Shown here: piece after piece, positions 39,171-48,027 of the stretch | Numbering within the stretch: position 1 is the stretch's first letter | How the letters are laid out: each line of letters begins with the position of its first letter | Assembly: GCF_026410285.1 (NCBI RefSeq) | Contig: NZ_JAPMLP010000002.1 | Location: 317,501-381,500 of the forward strand | DNA length: 64,000 bases | Source of the DNA: Sulfitobacter sp. F26169L | GTDB lineage: Bacteria; Pseudomonadota; Alphaproteobacteria; Rhodobacterales; Rhodobacteraceae | Direction: 5' to 3' | Position numbers and translations under genes: made by a program | The notes under the pieces: model-generated | The model's input: the letters and a program-made list of their open reading frames with translations, nothing else | What the model was told of the DNA's origin: nothing | Databases searched by the model: none

Positions 39171-39188
39171 GCCTGACACATATTTTTG

Positions 39189-39220
39189 AAAGGGTGCCTG
39201 ATTTCAGGCGCCCTTTTTTT
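39189..39220 (+). terminator. Strong intrinsic terminator after trxA
   Basis: AAAGGGTGCCTGA pairs with TCAGGCGCCCTTT (one G-U pair) around a two-base loop, followed by a run of seven T. It closes the tsaE-to-trxA run. The T-run is 6 bases from the stop of the convergent gene. Confidence 0.92.
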
Positions 39221-39225
39221 ATCGG

Positions 39226-40119
39226 TTATACCGGCCAGCCAAAGCGCCTTAAACGCGCCGCGATCCGTTCTTCGGCGTCCGGACGGCCCGCATTGATGCT
39301 GTTTTTCTGCCAGAACCAATGAACGTAGGCGGCATAGTCCGGCTTGGATTGGCCAACAGCTGTGAATCCGGCCGCAATATCAGCCGGATCAGCCTGCACA
39401 GCGATGTGGTGAAAATCTGTCTTTCGAAACAACAGCGCGGGTTTGCCGAAAAAGTATCCGTTGAACGCCACGCTTGAGTTTTGCGTCACGACATAGTCGC
39501 ACTGCATCAGCAATGATTGCATCCCACCTGTCTGTACGCTCAAACGGTCGTGCTGCTTTTCCAGTCTGCTCAATGCCGCGATCTCGGCCCTGCTGTAGCG
39601 TTCTTGCGGATGCAGCGTTGCGATTACAGGTGCGAGGGTATGGGCAAGGCAATGCTCCACCATTTCAAGTGGGCTACATACCTGAAAGGGGCGGTGCTCT
39701 GTCAGTTTGCCCTGCAGCGGAACATAGACAAAACCTTCCCGTGTCGCATTGCCACACGCATCACTAAAAAGGCGTTTCTGCCAGAACGTGTAAAATCGCG
39801 CCGCTTCGTCCGCCTCGGACCGCTCGGGCGCGAATTCGCTTTGCGCTACATCCCACGCCCAGCGCTCGGCGCTTTGTTCGATCTGCCAGAACGGATAATG
39901 ATAGACGCGGCGAAAACACAGCCCCATTGGATCGGGGGGTGATTTGATATGGCTCATCGAGCGGCCCTTTGGCTCTTGACCGAAGGGGGCATAAACCACG
40001 TCCAGTCCCGCCTGTGTCATCACACCGGCAAGCTTACCGATAAAGTTGTGCTCACCTGCCTGCGCACTTTCGCACAGTTCCGGCTCCATCAAAAAAGTTG
40101 CTGTTTCGGATGTTGTCAT
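39226..40119 (-). CDS. Capsule polysaccharide synthesis/export-like protein
   Basis: A 297-residue soluble protein with no signal peptide. The C-terminal part LLMQCDYVVTQNSSVAFNGYF, then FGKPALLFRKTDFHH, resembles the glycosyltransferase-B-like fold of capsule synthesis proteins (Capsule_synth, KpsC/KpsS type), in which the V-T-x-N-S-S-V/T-G-x-E/N block binds nucleotide sugar. There is no capsule cluster around it, so the acceptor is unknown. It is divergent from hslV, 96 bases apart. Confidence 0.6.
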   Translation of the reverse strand: MTTSETATFLMEPELCESAQAGEHNFIGKLAGVMTQAGLDVVYAPFGQEPKGRSMSHIKSPPDPMGLCFRRVYHYPFWQIEQSAERWAWDVAQSEFAPERSEADEAARFYTFWQKRLFSDACGNATREGFVYVPLQGKLTEHRPFQVCSPLEMVEHCLAHTLAPVIATLHPQERYSRAEIAALSRLEKQHDRLSVQTGGMQSLLMQCDYVVTQNSSVAFNGYFFGKPALLFRKTDFHHIAVQADPADIAAGFTAVGQSKPDYAAYVHWFWQKNSINAGRPDAEERIAARLRRFGWPV

Positions 40120-40215
40120 GGCGCAGACGCTACTGCCCGCTGGCAGTCACAACAAGGGCTGCCCTTGTCCCGTCGCGCGGCAACCGCCATATAGTCGTCA
40201 ACACACGGAGGTTTT

Positions 40216-40773
40216 ATGGCACAAGACAGTTTTCCCGGATGGCACGGCACGACGATTATCGGCGTGAAAAAGGGCGGCGAAGTGGTGATCGCGGGGGACG
40301 GGCAGGTGAGCCTTGGCCAAACCGTGATCAAAGGCACAGCGCGCAAGGTGCGCAAACTCTCCCCTGGTGGCTATGACGTGGTTGTTGGCTTTGCCGGTTC
40401 AACGGCCGATGCCTTTACCCTGCTGGAACGGCTAGAAGCAAAGCTGGAGGCCACCCCCGGACAGTTACAGCGCGCAAGCGTAGAGCTGGCGAAAGACTGG
40501 CGCACCGACAAATATCTGCAAAAGCTTGAGGCGATGCTGATAGTGACCGATGGCAAGGAATTGTTGATCATCACAGGTGCAGGTGACGTTCTGGAACCCG
40601 AACATGACATCGCTGCAATCGGATCTGGCGGAAACTTTGCGCTGGCCGCCGCACGTGGCCTGATCGACAGCGACCGCGACGCCGAAGCCGTTGCGCGTGA
40701 CGCGATGAAAATCGCTTCTGACATCTGCGTTTATACCAACGGAAACCTGACCGTGGAGAAAATCAAACCATGA
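40216..40773 (+). CDS. hslV: ATP-dependent protease subunit HslV
   Basis: A 185-residue threonine peptidase of the HslUV (ClpQY) complex. The protein begins with an 11-residue propeptide, [11 protein letters not shown], before the catalytic Thr12 in [18 protein letters not shown], a form usual in alphaproteobacteria where the propeptide is cut off. The Lys and later residues of the active site ([12 protein letters not shown]) are present. A GGAGG ribosome binding site precedes the ATG by 5 bases. It is coupled to hslU by ATGA. Confidence 0.97.
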   Translation: MAQDSFPGWHGTTIIGVKKGGEVVIAGDGQVSLGQTVIKGTARKVRKLSPGGYDVVVGFAGSTADAFTLLERLEAKLEATPGQLQRASVELAKDWRTDKYLQKLEAMLIVTDGKELLIITGAGDVLEPEHDIAAIGSGGNFALAAARGLIDSDRDAEAVARDAMKIASDICVYTNGNLTVEKIKP

Positions 40774-42077
40774 CCGATCTTACCCCTCGCGAAATCGTAT
40801 CCGAGCTTGACCGTTACATTATCGGCCAGAATGATGCCAAACGCGCCGTGGCCGTGGCCCTGCGCAACCGCTGGCGGCGCAAGCAACTGTCCGACGATCT
40901 GCGCGACGAGGTTTACCCCAAGAATATTCTGATGATCGGCCCCACGGGCGTGGGCAAAACCGAAATCAGTCGCCGTCTGGCGAAACTGGCGCGGGCGCCA
41001 TTCCTCAAGGTGGAAGCAACAAAGTTTACCGAAGTGGGATATGTCGGCCGCGATGTGGAGCAGATTATCCGTGATCTACTGGACGCCGCCATTGCGATGA
41101 CGCGCGAACACATGCGCGAAGACGTGAAAGCAAAAGCTCAGACCGCGGCGGAAGAGCGCGTGATTGATGCAATTGCCGGCCCGGATGCGCGAAGTGGTAC
41201 GCGTGAGATGTTTCGCAAGAAGCTGCACGATGGCCAGCTTGATAGCACAATGATCGAGCTTGAAGTCGCCGATACATCAAACCCGTTTTCCGCAATGGAT
41301 ATTCCCGGACAGCCTGGCGGCGGGATGGGGATGATTAATCTTGGTGATATGTTTGGCAAAGCCATGGGCGGCCGCACGACAAAGAAGCGCCTGACCGTTG
41401 CCGAAAGCTATGAAGTGCTGATCGGTGAAGAGGCCGATAAGCTGCTGGATGATGAAACGGTCACCCGCGCCGCAATCGAAGCGGTTGAGCAGAACGGCAT
41501 CGTGTTTCTGGATGAGATCGACAAGGTGTGTACCCGCGCTGATGCGCGAGGCGGTGATGTAAGCCGCGAAGGTGTGCAGCGCGATCTGCTGCCTCTGATC
41601 GAGGGCACCACCGTCAGCACAAAGCATGGCCCTGTGAAAACGGATCACGTGCTGTTTATCGCCTCGGGAGCGTTCCACATCGCGAAACCGTCTGATTTGT
41701 TGCCGGAATTACAGGGGCGTTTGCCGATCCGTGTGGAACTGCGCGCACTGACCGAGCAGGATTTTGTGCGTATTTTGACAGAGACAGACAATGCCCTAAC
41801 CCTGCAGTACACCGCCCTAATGGGAACCGAAGAAGTCACCGTCAGCTTTACCCCGGAAGGGATCGCCGCGCTGGCGAAAATTGCAGCAGATGTGAACCAG
41901 TCGGTTGAGAACATCGGAGCGCGGCGGCTTTACACGGTGATGGAACGTGTGTTCGAAGAACTCAGCTTTACCGCGCCCGACCGCAGCGGCGAAGAGATCG
42001 TGGTTGATGCCGATTTTGTCGATGCCAATCTGGGCGAGCTTGTCAAATCAACCGATCTAAGCCGCTACGTGCTTTAA
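40770..42077 (+). CDS. hslU: ATP-dependent protease ATPase subunit HslU
   Basis: A 435-residue AAA+ unfoldase that feeds HslV. The N-terminus [17 protein letters not shown] is followed by Walker A GPTGVGKT (57-64), an intermediate (I) domain around 110-240, Walker [11 protein letters not shown] and sensor 2 [15 protein letters not shown]. The C-terminal LSRYVL tail inserts into HslV pockets. Translation is coupled to hslV. Confidence 0.97.
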   Translation: MTDLTPREIVSELDRYIIGQNDAKRAVAVALRNRWRRKQLSDDLRDEVYPKNILMIGPTGVGKTEISRRLAKLARAPFLKVEATKFTEVGYVGRDVEQIIRDLLDAAIAMTREHMREDVKAKAQTAAEERVIDAIAGPDARSGTREMFRKKLHDGQLDSTMIELEVADTSNPFSAMDIPGQPGGGMGMINLGDMFGKAMGGRTTKKRLTVAESYEVLIGEEADKLLDDETVTRAAIEAVEQNGIVFLDEIDKVCTRADARGGDVSREGVQRDLLPLIEGTTVSTKHGPVKTDHVLFIASGAFHIAKPSDLLPELQGRLPIRVELRALTEQDFVRILTETDNALTLQYTALMGTEEVTVSFTPEGIAALAKIAADVNQSVENIGARRLYTVMERVFEELSFTAPDRSGEEIVVDADFVDANLGELVKSTDLSRYVL

Positions 42078-42091
42078 CCCCTTCCCATTTT

Positions 42092-42121
42092 CCCATGCGC
42101 CTGCGACGAAGGGCGCATGGG
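42092..42121 (+). other. Perfect 10-bp hairpin covering the MFS start codon
   Basis: CCCATGCGCC (42092-42101) and GGCGCATGGG (42112-42121) are exact inverses around a ten-base loop. The ATG of the MFS gene (42117-42119) and its GAAGGG-like ribosome binding sequence lie in the loop and right arm. There is no T-run, so it is not a classical terminator for hslU; it could limit translation of the MFS gene. Confidence 0.6.
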
Positions 42122-43340
42122 GTATCTACGCTTTCTCATTGATAACCGTTTGTTCTTGTTGGCAGGGTTTTTGCTGACCTTTACTTCGTCTTTTGGACAA
42201 ACTTACTTTATCTCGTTGTTCGCAGGTGAGATCAAAACCGCTTTTGGCCTCTCGGACGGTGGTTGGGGCGGCATCTACACCATCGGCACTACACTTTCGG
42301 CAATCACCATGATTTGGGCAGGGACGCTAACGGATAGGTTTCGTGTGCGGCAACTGTCACTTGTTGTAATGGCGTTGCTTGTATTTGCCTGTGTCGCAAT
42401 GGCGCTAGTGCCCAACGGCTTCCTGCTCATTTTTGTAATTTACGCTTTGCGGTTGACGGGGCAGGGGATGCTGTCGCAACTGGGCGCAGTTGCGATGTCA
42501 CGATGGTTTATCGCCGCGCGTGGTCGTGCGCTGTCCATATCCTCAATGGGGTTCGCGGTGGGGCAGGCGATACTACCGGTGGTGTTCGTTGGGCTGCTGG
42601 TCACAATGAATTGGCGTAATCTGTGGTTGCTTGCAGCAATGTGTATCGTTGTATTGATCCCGATCATGCAAATATTGCTTCATCAGGAGCGGACACCACA
42701 ATCCATGGCAGGTGGCAATCAAAGCCTCGGCATGGGTGGTGTCCACTGGACGCGTGCGCAAATGTTGCGGCATCCGTTATTTTACATCCTGATCCCTCTG
42801 GTGATCGGACCGTCTGCATGGGGCACAGCGCTTTTTTTTCAGCAGGTTCACTTGACTGAAGTAAAGGGGTGGAGCCTTGTATCATACGTGGCGTTGATGC
42901 CGGTTTATACGGTTGTCAGCATCGGGTTTACCTTCTTTACCGGTTGGGCGATCGACAGGTTCGGCGTGAAGTGGATTGTACCGTTTCAAATGGTGCCTTT
43001 TGGTGTGTCGTTTCTGGTGCTGGCCTATGCGGATACGATCTTTATGGCTGGTATCGGGTTGATGATATTTGGCATAGGGCAGGGTACACAGGGTACAGCC
43101 ACCTCGGCATTCTGGGCGGTGTTTTACGGCACCCGTCATCTCGGCGCGATCAAAGCGGCAGCAGCGGCGCTCATGGTGTTCGGCTCCGCCATCGGGCCGG
43201 GGATAACGGGTGCTTTCATTGACTACGGAATTGATTTTCCTGATCAGATGATCCCGATTGCCCTGTTCTATTTCGGCGGTGCATTGCTGGCCGGATTGGG
43301 AGTGTTACGATATCAGCGCGATCTACCTGTTACGGCGTAA
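42117..43340 (+). CDS. Major facilitator superfamily transporter
   Basis: A 407-residue inner-membrane carrier with about 12 transmembrane helices. Seen are FGQTYFISLFAGEIKTAFGLSDGG in helix 1, the helix 2-3 loop GTLTDRFRVRQL (MFS motif A like), a central charged loop near 200 (LLHQERTPQSM) and a second-half repeat TGWAIDRFGVKWI. It resembles carriers of the oxalate/formate or monocarboxylate type but the substrate cannot be set. Its start lies in a hairpin. The last 18 bases overlap the convergent smr gene. Confidence 0.88.
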   Translation: MGYLRFLIDNRLFLLAGFLLTFTSSFGQTYFISLFAGEIKTAFGLSDGGWGGIYTIGTTLSAITMIWAGTLTDRFRVRQLSLVVMALLVFACVAMALVPNGFLLIFVIYALRLTGQGMLSQLGAVAMSRWFIAARGRALSISSMGFAVGQAILPVVFVGLLVTMNWRNLWLLAAMCIVVLIPIMQILLHQERTPQSMAGGNQSLGMGGVHWTRAQMLRHPLFYILIPLVIGPSAWGTALFFQQVHLTEVKGWSLVSYVALMPVYTVVSIGFTFFTGWAIDRFGVKWIVPFQMVPFGVSFLVLAYADTIFMAGIGLMIFGIGQGTQGTATSAFWAVFYGTRHLGAIKAAAAALMVFGSAIGPGITGAFIDYGIDFPDQMIPIALFYFGGALLAGLGVLRYQRDLPVTA

Positions 43341-43922
43341 ATAGACGTAGTAGGCTCCGCCGCCACCATGGCTGACGTGCGCTTGGGCGATTTGAAGCAC
43401 AACCGATTTCATCGGCGGCATGGCCAGCCATTGTGGCACCTGATGGCGCAAAATGCCGTGGCGTACAGGAATTGGGCCGCCTTCATCCCGCTGTTTTCCC
43501 TTGCCTGTCACCACTAGGATCAGCCGCTTACCTTGGGCATGTGAGTTCATCACAAACCCGGTCAAAACAGGGTGCGCACGATCCAGCGTCATGCCGTGAA
43601 GGTCAATTTTTCCCTCCGGTCGCAGTTTTCCGCGCTTTAACTTACCAAAAGATTTTTGATCCATCTGAACCGGTGCCTGACGGATCGCATCGTGGACCGC
43701 AGGGGCCAACACATGTGAAGGCGCGCGGGTTTTTCCGACAGGTTTGCCAAGCACAACCGATTGCGCTTTACGCAAGTTGCGTGACGCAGCCGCAGGTGCG
43801 GGCAGGGGCGCATCAGGATCAAAGCGTTTGGCTTCGAGGTTGCTGCGTTCCATCGGCTTGGTGTTTGCGCGCACACGATCCCAAAGTTCCTGATCCTCGG
43901 CGCTAAGTCGGCGGCGCTTCAT
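43323..43922 (-). CDS. Smr-domain protein
   Basis: A 199-residue protein with a charged N-terminal half (LSAEDQELWDRVRANTKPMER) and a C-terminal Smr domain. The domain shows KIDLHGMTLDRAHPVL (the H-G-x-T-L signature), LILVVTGKGK (the T-G-K-G loop) and the closing HGGGGAYYVYLRR. Smr domains are nucleases or nucleic-acid binders related to the MutS2 C-terminus; the cellular role here is open. It overlaps mltA by four bases. Confidence 0.92.
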   Translation of the reverse strand: MKRRRLSAEDQELWDRVRANTKPMERSNLEAKRFDPDAPLPAPAAASRNLRKAQSVVLGKPVGKTRAPSHVLAPAVHDAIRQAPVQMDQKSFGKLKRGKLRPEGKIDLHGMTLDRAHPVLTGFVMNSHAQGKRLILVVTGKGKQRDEGGPIPVRHGILRHQVPQWLAMPPMKSVVLQIAQAHVSHGGGGAYYVYLRRNR

Positions 43923-44980
43923 AATGCGCTTTCGGGCAGCAGGGCATAGGCGCGCTGGATCGGCATCAGCACAACCAGCCGCCCCGGATCACGCAATGTT
44001 CCCGCCTCGCGGCCCGCTTTGTCGCCGGTTCCAAAGAAAACGTCGGCCCGCTGTGCCCCTTTGATCGCAGATCCCGTATCCTGCGCAATCATCAAACGCC
44101 GCAGAGGTTTTTTGCCATCCTTTTCGATCCAGACAGGAGATCCCAACCGGATTATGGACGGATCAACAGCAATTGTGCGCATTGTCGTGATCGAGCGGTT
44201 CATCGCTCCCAGCGGTCCCTTGTCGCTGGGAACTTTGCTTACCTCGCGGAAAAACACATAGGACGGGTTGTGGTACAGCAGTTCCTGCCCTTCGTCGGGG
44301 TTACGCCTGACCCAGTTTTTGATCACTTGCGCACTCACCTGATGTGGTTCGTAGATGCCTTGCCGGACCAGTTCTTGCCCGATAGAGCGGTAATCATGCC
44401 CGTTTGAACCACGATACCCCACCCTTAACGCACGCCCGTCAGGCAGACGAATACGGCCAGAGCCCTGAATTTGAAGGAAAAAAAGCTCTACCGGATCATC
44501 AACATAGGCGATTTCCAAGCCCCGACCATCCATAACACCGCTTTCCAGAATTTCACGTCGGGTCAGCCACGGACGATTCCGGCGCGCTTCGGCCGGCATT
44601 TTATAAACCGGATAGCGGTAGCGATCGGAACGATAGAGCGAGCCTTCAAGCTCCGGCTCGAAATAACCGGTGAACAGCGCGTCATTACCATCCGTTATCA
44701 GGACAGGGCGGAAGAACAGTTCGAAAAATTCGCGCGGATCAGGGCCTGATCTGGCATAGGCACAGACGGCGCCCCAATCAGGATCTTTCATATCGTTGCA
44801 GGTGTTCAAAAACGTCTGAAACGCAGCGGCGTGATCGTCGGTCTCCCAACCGTCCAACTGGTCAAAGGACAGAACATCGTATTTTACGTCAGACGCCAAA
44901 GGCCCCGCCAACAGCGAAGCCCCGAAGATGGCACTGATGCGAAGAGCGCATACTACCCGTCTGTAGAAACCAAGAACCAA
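43919..44980 (-). CDS. mltA: Membrane-bound lytic murein transglycosylase A
   Basis: A 353-residue exported enzyme that cleaves peptidoglycan to anhydro-muropeptides. An N-terminal signal segment (VCALRISAIFGASLLAG) lacks an obvious lipobox, so it may be soluble or poorly anchored. MltA features are ALFTGYFEPELEGS, FFLQIQGSGRIRLPDG and the catalytic region QDTGSAIKGAQRADVFFGTG with its Asp residues. The only plausible start is TTG at 44980, which overlaps the tim44-like gene by 28 bases. Confidence 0.92.
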   Translation of the reverse strand: MVLGFYRRVVCALRISAIFGASLLAGPLASDVKYDVLSFDQLDGWETDDHAAAFQTFLNTCNDMKDPDWGAVCAYARSGPDPREFFELFFRPVLITDGNDALFTGYFEPELEGSLYRSDRYRYPVYKMPAEARRNRPWLTRREILESGVMDGRGLEIAYVDDPVELFFLQIQGSGRIRLPDGRALRVGYRGSNGHDYRSIGQELVRQGIYEPHQVSAQVIKNWVRRNPDEGQELLYHNPSYVFFREVSKVPSDKGPLGAMNRSITTMRTIAVDPSIIRLGSPVWIEKDGKKPLRRLMIAQDTGSAIKGAQRADVFFGTGDKAGREAGTLRDPGRLVVLMPIQRAYALLPESAL

Positions 44981-45609
44981 TTCGGATCATCCGAGCCCAT
45001 TATGCGGGCAAATACCCACGTGTCTTTCTGCTTTTTAGCATCCGTGATGCTGCCTTCAACAATCTCGCCTTCCTTATTGCGAACTGCCTGTGTCAACTCT
45101 GCCACAAATTTCAGCGTCATTTCCGCTTCTTTTGTGTCGGGATCAAGCGTCACGTTCTCAAGGCTCATCTCGCGGACACCGATAAAGTTTGCCTCGATGG
45201 TCAAACCCTGATCTTCGCGCGCAGCGACACCGTCAACAAAGCTTTCGTAGATATCTTCGGACAGGAATGCCTTGATTTCATCAAGTTCGCCGCGTTCATA
45301 CCCCATCACGATCATTTCGTAAGCGCCGCGCGCACCCGCCAGAAAATCTGTAACGTTGAACGAAGGTTCAATCCGCTTCATCTCGGCCAGCGCGCGCGCC
45401 TGCGCGGTGCCTTCGTCAAAATGGTCTGTAATATCCAGATCGGGGCCGCCTTCGATAACTTCAAACGCAGGGCCACTGCGCTGGGCAGCAGGTGTAGGAA
45501 GGGGCGGTTTTTCAAAACCCTCCCGTGTGCCAAGCACATTTTTAAGCCGCAGGATCAGAAAAACCGCGATAGCGGCAAGCACCAGAAGCTGGATAAGCGG
45601 CGAATTCAT
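44953..45609 (-). CDS. Tim44-like membrane-anchored protein
   Basis: A 218-residue protein with one N-terminal transmembrane helix (LIQLLVLAAIAVFLILRL), a variable linker and a C-terminal Tim44/TimA-type domain of the NTF2 fold (MKRIEPSFNVTDFLAGARGAYEMIV, then VRNKEGEIVEGSITDAKKQKD and WVFARIM). Bacterial TimA proteins are relatives of the mitochondrial import factor Tim44. It is divergent from fxsA across 104 bases, as in other alphaproteobacterial origin regions. Confidence 0.92.
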   Translation of the reverse strand: MNSPLIQLLVLAAIAVFLILRLKNVLGTREGFEKPPLPTPAAQRSGPAFEVIEGGPDLDITDHFDEGTAQARALAEMKRIEPSFNVTDFLAGARGAYEMIVMGYERGELDEIKAFLSEDIYESFVDGVAAREDQGLTIEANFIGVREMSLENVTLDPDTKEAEMTLKFVAELTQAVRNKEGEIVEGSITDAKKQKDTWVFARIMGSDDPNWFLVSTDG

Positions 45610-45649
45610 AGGAACCTCTTGGGGACTAGGCGTGGAAACAATCGATTAA

Positions 45650-45666
45650 GCACCTTATGTAGGTGC
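45650..45666. promoter_or_regulatory. Dyad in the tim44-fxsA divergent promoter gap
   Basis: GCACCT (45650-45655) and AGGTGC (45661-45666) form an exact dyad with a five-base centre, midway between the two divergent starts. It could be an operator or leader hairpin. No promoter hexamers could be fixed beside it. Confidence 0.35.
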
Positions 45667-45713
45667 GAAGGGGGCTCGAGTCCACTGTAGCCCTAATGAA
45701 AGGAAGCAATTAC

Positions 45714-46202
45714 ATGTGGCTTTTAATCGCTTTTATCGCCGTTCCGGTGATTGAAATTGCGTTATTCATCCAAGTTGGTGGATTTATCGGCCTTTGGCCC
45801 ACTCTTTTGATCGTTATTTTAACAGCTCTTGCAGGCACCTATCTGGTCCGCAGTCAGGGGCGGCTTGCACTGGGGCAGTTGCAAAGCTCGTTCAGTGATC
45901 TGCGCGATCCGACCGAACCCTTGGTTCACGGGGCGATGATCCTGTTTTCCGGCGCTTTGCTGCTGACACCCGGTTTTTTTACAGATGCTGTCGGTTTTGC
46001 GCTGCTGGTCCCTGCGATCCGTCACTCGGTATTCAAAGCGATCCGCGCTCGCGTGAATGTCCAGAGTTTCAGCACGTCGGGCGCAAGCCCCCATCGTGGC
46101 CCAACGCAACCGCGTCGTAATGACGATATCATTGATGGAGAATTCATAGAGCTGCCCGATGATGATGCGCCGAAAGGCAACTCAAAGTGGACAAAAAACT
46201 AA
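45714..46202 (+). CDS. fxsA: FxsA-family membrane protein
   Basis: A 162-residue small membrane protein: FIAVPVIEIALFIQVGGFIGLWPTLLIVI, then TALAGTYLVRSQG and LLLTPGFFTDAVGFALLVP, the standard FxsA blocks, ending in a charged cytoplasmic tail. The E. coli protein suppresses F-plasmid exclusion of phage T7; its normal role is unknown. The ATG at 45714 has AAAGGA 9 bases before it; an ATG at 45696 is also in frame. Confidence 0.93.
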   Translation: MWLLIAFIAVPVIEIALFIQVGGFIGLWPTLLIVILTALAGTYLVRSQGRLALGQLQSSFSDLRDPTEPLVHGAMILFSGALLLTPGFFTDAVGFALLVPAIRHSVFKAIRARVNVQSFSTSGASPHRGPTQPRRNDDIIDGEFIELPDDDAPKGNSKWTKN

Positions 46203-46274
46203 GAGATTGAGCGCTGTGATCTGACCTGTTAAGCCACTTCCAGTAATTTCAACCTCCAAAGAGGAGAGCCGATT

Positions 46275-46757
46275 ATGGCCGAGGCCGAAGCAACAACACC
46301 AACAACACCCCAGCTGCGCGTTTTGGGGCAGTTCATCCGTGATATGTCATTCGAAAACATCATGGCGCAAAAGGGCGCGCCATCCGATGTGCAACCTGAT
46401 GTTCAGGTGCAAGTAAATCTGGACGCGAAAAAGCGTAGCGCGGAAAACCAGTACGAGACAGCGATCAAGCTGAACGTGACCTCCAAAGCAAAGGGCGCTG
46501 ACACAACGCTGTTCGTTCTGGAAATCGACTATGTCGGTATTTTTGACATTCAGGACGTACCGGAGGAGCAGTTGCACCCCTTCCTGTTGATCGAATGCCC
46601 GCGGATGATTTTCCCGTTCCTGCGCCGTATTGTCAGCGATGTGACGCGTGATGGTGGTTTCCCGCCGCTTAACCTTGAAAACATCGATTTCGTATCGCTT
46701 TACCGCAATGAAATCGCGCGCCGTCAGGCGGAAGAGACTCAAAAAGCCGACGCGTAA
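46275..46757 (+). CDS. secB: Protein-export chaperone SecB
   Basis: A 160-residue tetrameric chaperone that keeps preproteins unfolded and hands them to SecA. Typical strands are LRVLGQFIRDMSFENI, VQVNLDAKKRSAENQYE, IDYVGIFDIQDVPEEQL, LLIECPRMIFPFLRRIV and the C-terminal FPPLNLENIDFVSLY. An AAAGAGGAG site lies upstream of the ATG. It is convergent with dnaQ, the stops being three bases apart. Confidence 0.97.
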   Translation: MAEAEATTPTTPQLRVLGQFIRDMSFENIMAQKGAPSDVQPDVQVQVNLDAKKRSAENQYETAIKLNVTSKAKGADTTLFVLEIDYVGIFDIQDVPEEQLHPFLLIECPRMIFPFLRRIVSDVTRDGGFPPLNLENIDFVSLYRNEIARRQAEETQKADA

Positions 46758-46760
46758 GCT

Positions 46761-47447
46761 TCAGCTTTTAAGCCACAATGCATCGCCGCCCAATTTGCTG
46801 ACAAATTCAGCGTGGGCGGCGATTTCTTTTTCGCTGAGCCGTGACGGCAATGGCACGGGGCGCGGACGCGGTGACCACGCCGTGTTTGCTTCACCCTCTT
46901 TGGGTTCGGCGCGCGTGGACAGGCCAAAATCAGGTTGTTTACCGCCGATCAGTTCCAGATACACTTCGGCCAGAATTTCACTATCCAACAACGCGCCGTG
47001 CAAAGTACGAGACGAGTTATCGATGCCAAAACGACGGCACAATGCATCAAGTGAAGAGGGCGATCCGGGGAACTTTTTGCGCGCGATGGCCAGCGTGTCG
47101 ATCGCCTGCTCCCACGGGAGCTGACGCAACCCCATTTTTGCCAGTTCGAAGTTCAGGAATTTCATGTCGAAGGATGCATTGTGGATGATCAACTTGCTAT
47201 CACCGATAAAATCCAGAAATGCCTGACCGATGGCCGCAAACTTTGGCTTGTCGCGTAGGAAATCATCACCCAGACCATGCACTTCGAATGCTTCGTTCGG
47301 CATACTGCGTTCGGGGTTTATGTATTGGTGGTACGTGTTGCCGGTCGCCACATGGCCCATCAATTCAACGGCGCCGATTTCTACAATGCGGTCACCTGTC
47401 TGCGGATCAAAGCCGGTGGTTTCTGTATCGAGGACGATTTCACGCAT
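46761..47447 (-). CDS. dnaQ: DNA polymerase III epsilon subunit (proofreading exonuclease)
   Basis: A 228-residue DEDDh 3'-5' exonuclease. ExoI is VLDTETTGF with the two metal ligands near the N-terminus, ExoII is IIHNASFDMKFL and ExoIII is RTLHGALLDSEILAEVY. The C-terminal tail (about 170-228) would bind the polymerase alpha subunit. The ATG at 47447 is preferred over the open frame from 47504 because it gives the normal MREIVLDTETTG start; it overlaps coaE by 8 bases. Confidence 0.96.
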   Translation of the reverse strand: MREIVLDTETTGFDPQTGDRIVEIGAVELMGHVATGNTYHQYINPERSMPNEAFEVHGLGDDFLRDKPKFAAIGQAFLDFIGDSKLIIHNASFDMKFLNFELAKMGLRQLPWEQAIDTLAIARKKFPGSPSSLDALCRRFGIDNSSRTLHGALLDSEILAEVYLELIGGKQPDFGLSTRAEPKEGEANTAWSPRPRPVPLPSRLSEKEIAAHAEFVSKLGGDALWLKS

Positions 47448-48027
47448 GAAGCTGGCTCCGGATTGTTTGCACGATGTTTTGGACCTGTGCTGCTGCCTGT
47501 TCAAGCGTGTCCGTGTTGATCACATAGGTTGCGCGGGCGCATTTTTCTGCGGCTGGCAGTTGTTTCGCCTTAATGTCCAGAAACTGCTCGCGCGTCATCG
47601 TGCCGCGCGCAAGAACCCGCGCTTCCTGTGTCGCATCATCTGTGATTACACACGCGGTTGCATCCATACGGGCATCACCTCCGGTCTCAAACAACAGCGG
47701 GATGTCCAGCACGACAATATCGGCATCCGTATTCTTTAAAAAATCTGTACGATCCTGCCCGACAAGAGGATGCACAATACGCTCGATCTGCTTTAGGGCA
47801 GCGGGATCACGTCCAATGATCTGTTTCAAAACCGGACGCGACACTGCACCGTCAACGATCGCTTCGGGGAAAACAGCTTCAAAATGGGACACAGCCGCGC
47901 CACCTGCGCCGTAAAGGCGGTGCACAGCTGCATCCGCATCCCACAAGGCACACCCCTGTTCGACAAACATCTGTGCGGTGGTGGATTTACCCATCCCGAT
48001 GGAACCTGTCAGACCCAGCAAGAACAT
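47440..48027 (-). CDS. coaE: Dephospho-CoA kinase
   Basis: A 195-residue kinase for the last step of coenzyme A synthesis. The P-loop is GLTGSIGMGKST at residues 5-16, WDADAAVHRLY follows with the substrate-binding Asp-Ala-Asp, and VLDIPLLFETGGDARMD is the usual LID-adjacent block. The start overlaps the aroE stop (TGATG) and the end overlaps dnaQ. Confidence 0.97.
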   Translation of the reverse strand: MFLLGLTGSIGMGKSTTAQMFVEQGCALWDADAAVHRLYGAGGAAVSHFEAVFPEAIVDGAVSRPVLKQIIGRDPAALKQIERIVHPLVGQDRTDFLKNTDADIVVLDIPLLFETGGDARMDATACVITDDATQEARVLARGTMTREQFLDIKAKQLPAAEKCARATYVINTDTLEQAAAQVQNIVQTIRSQLHA

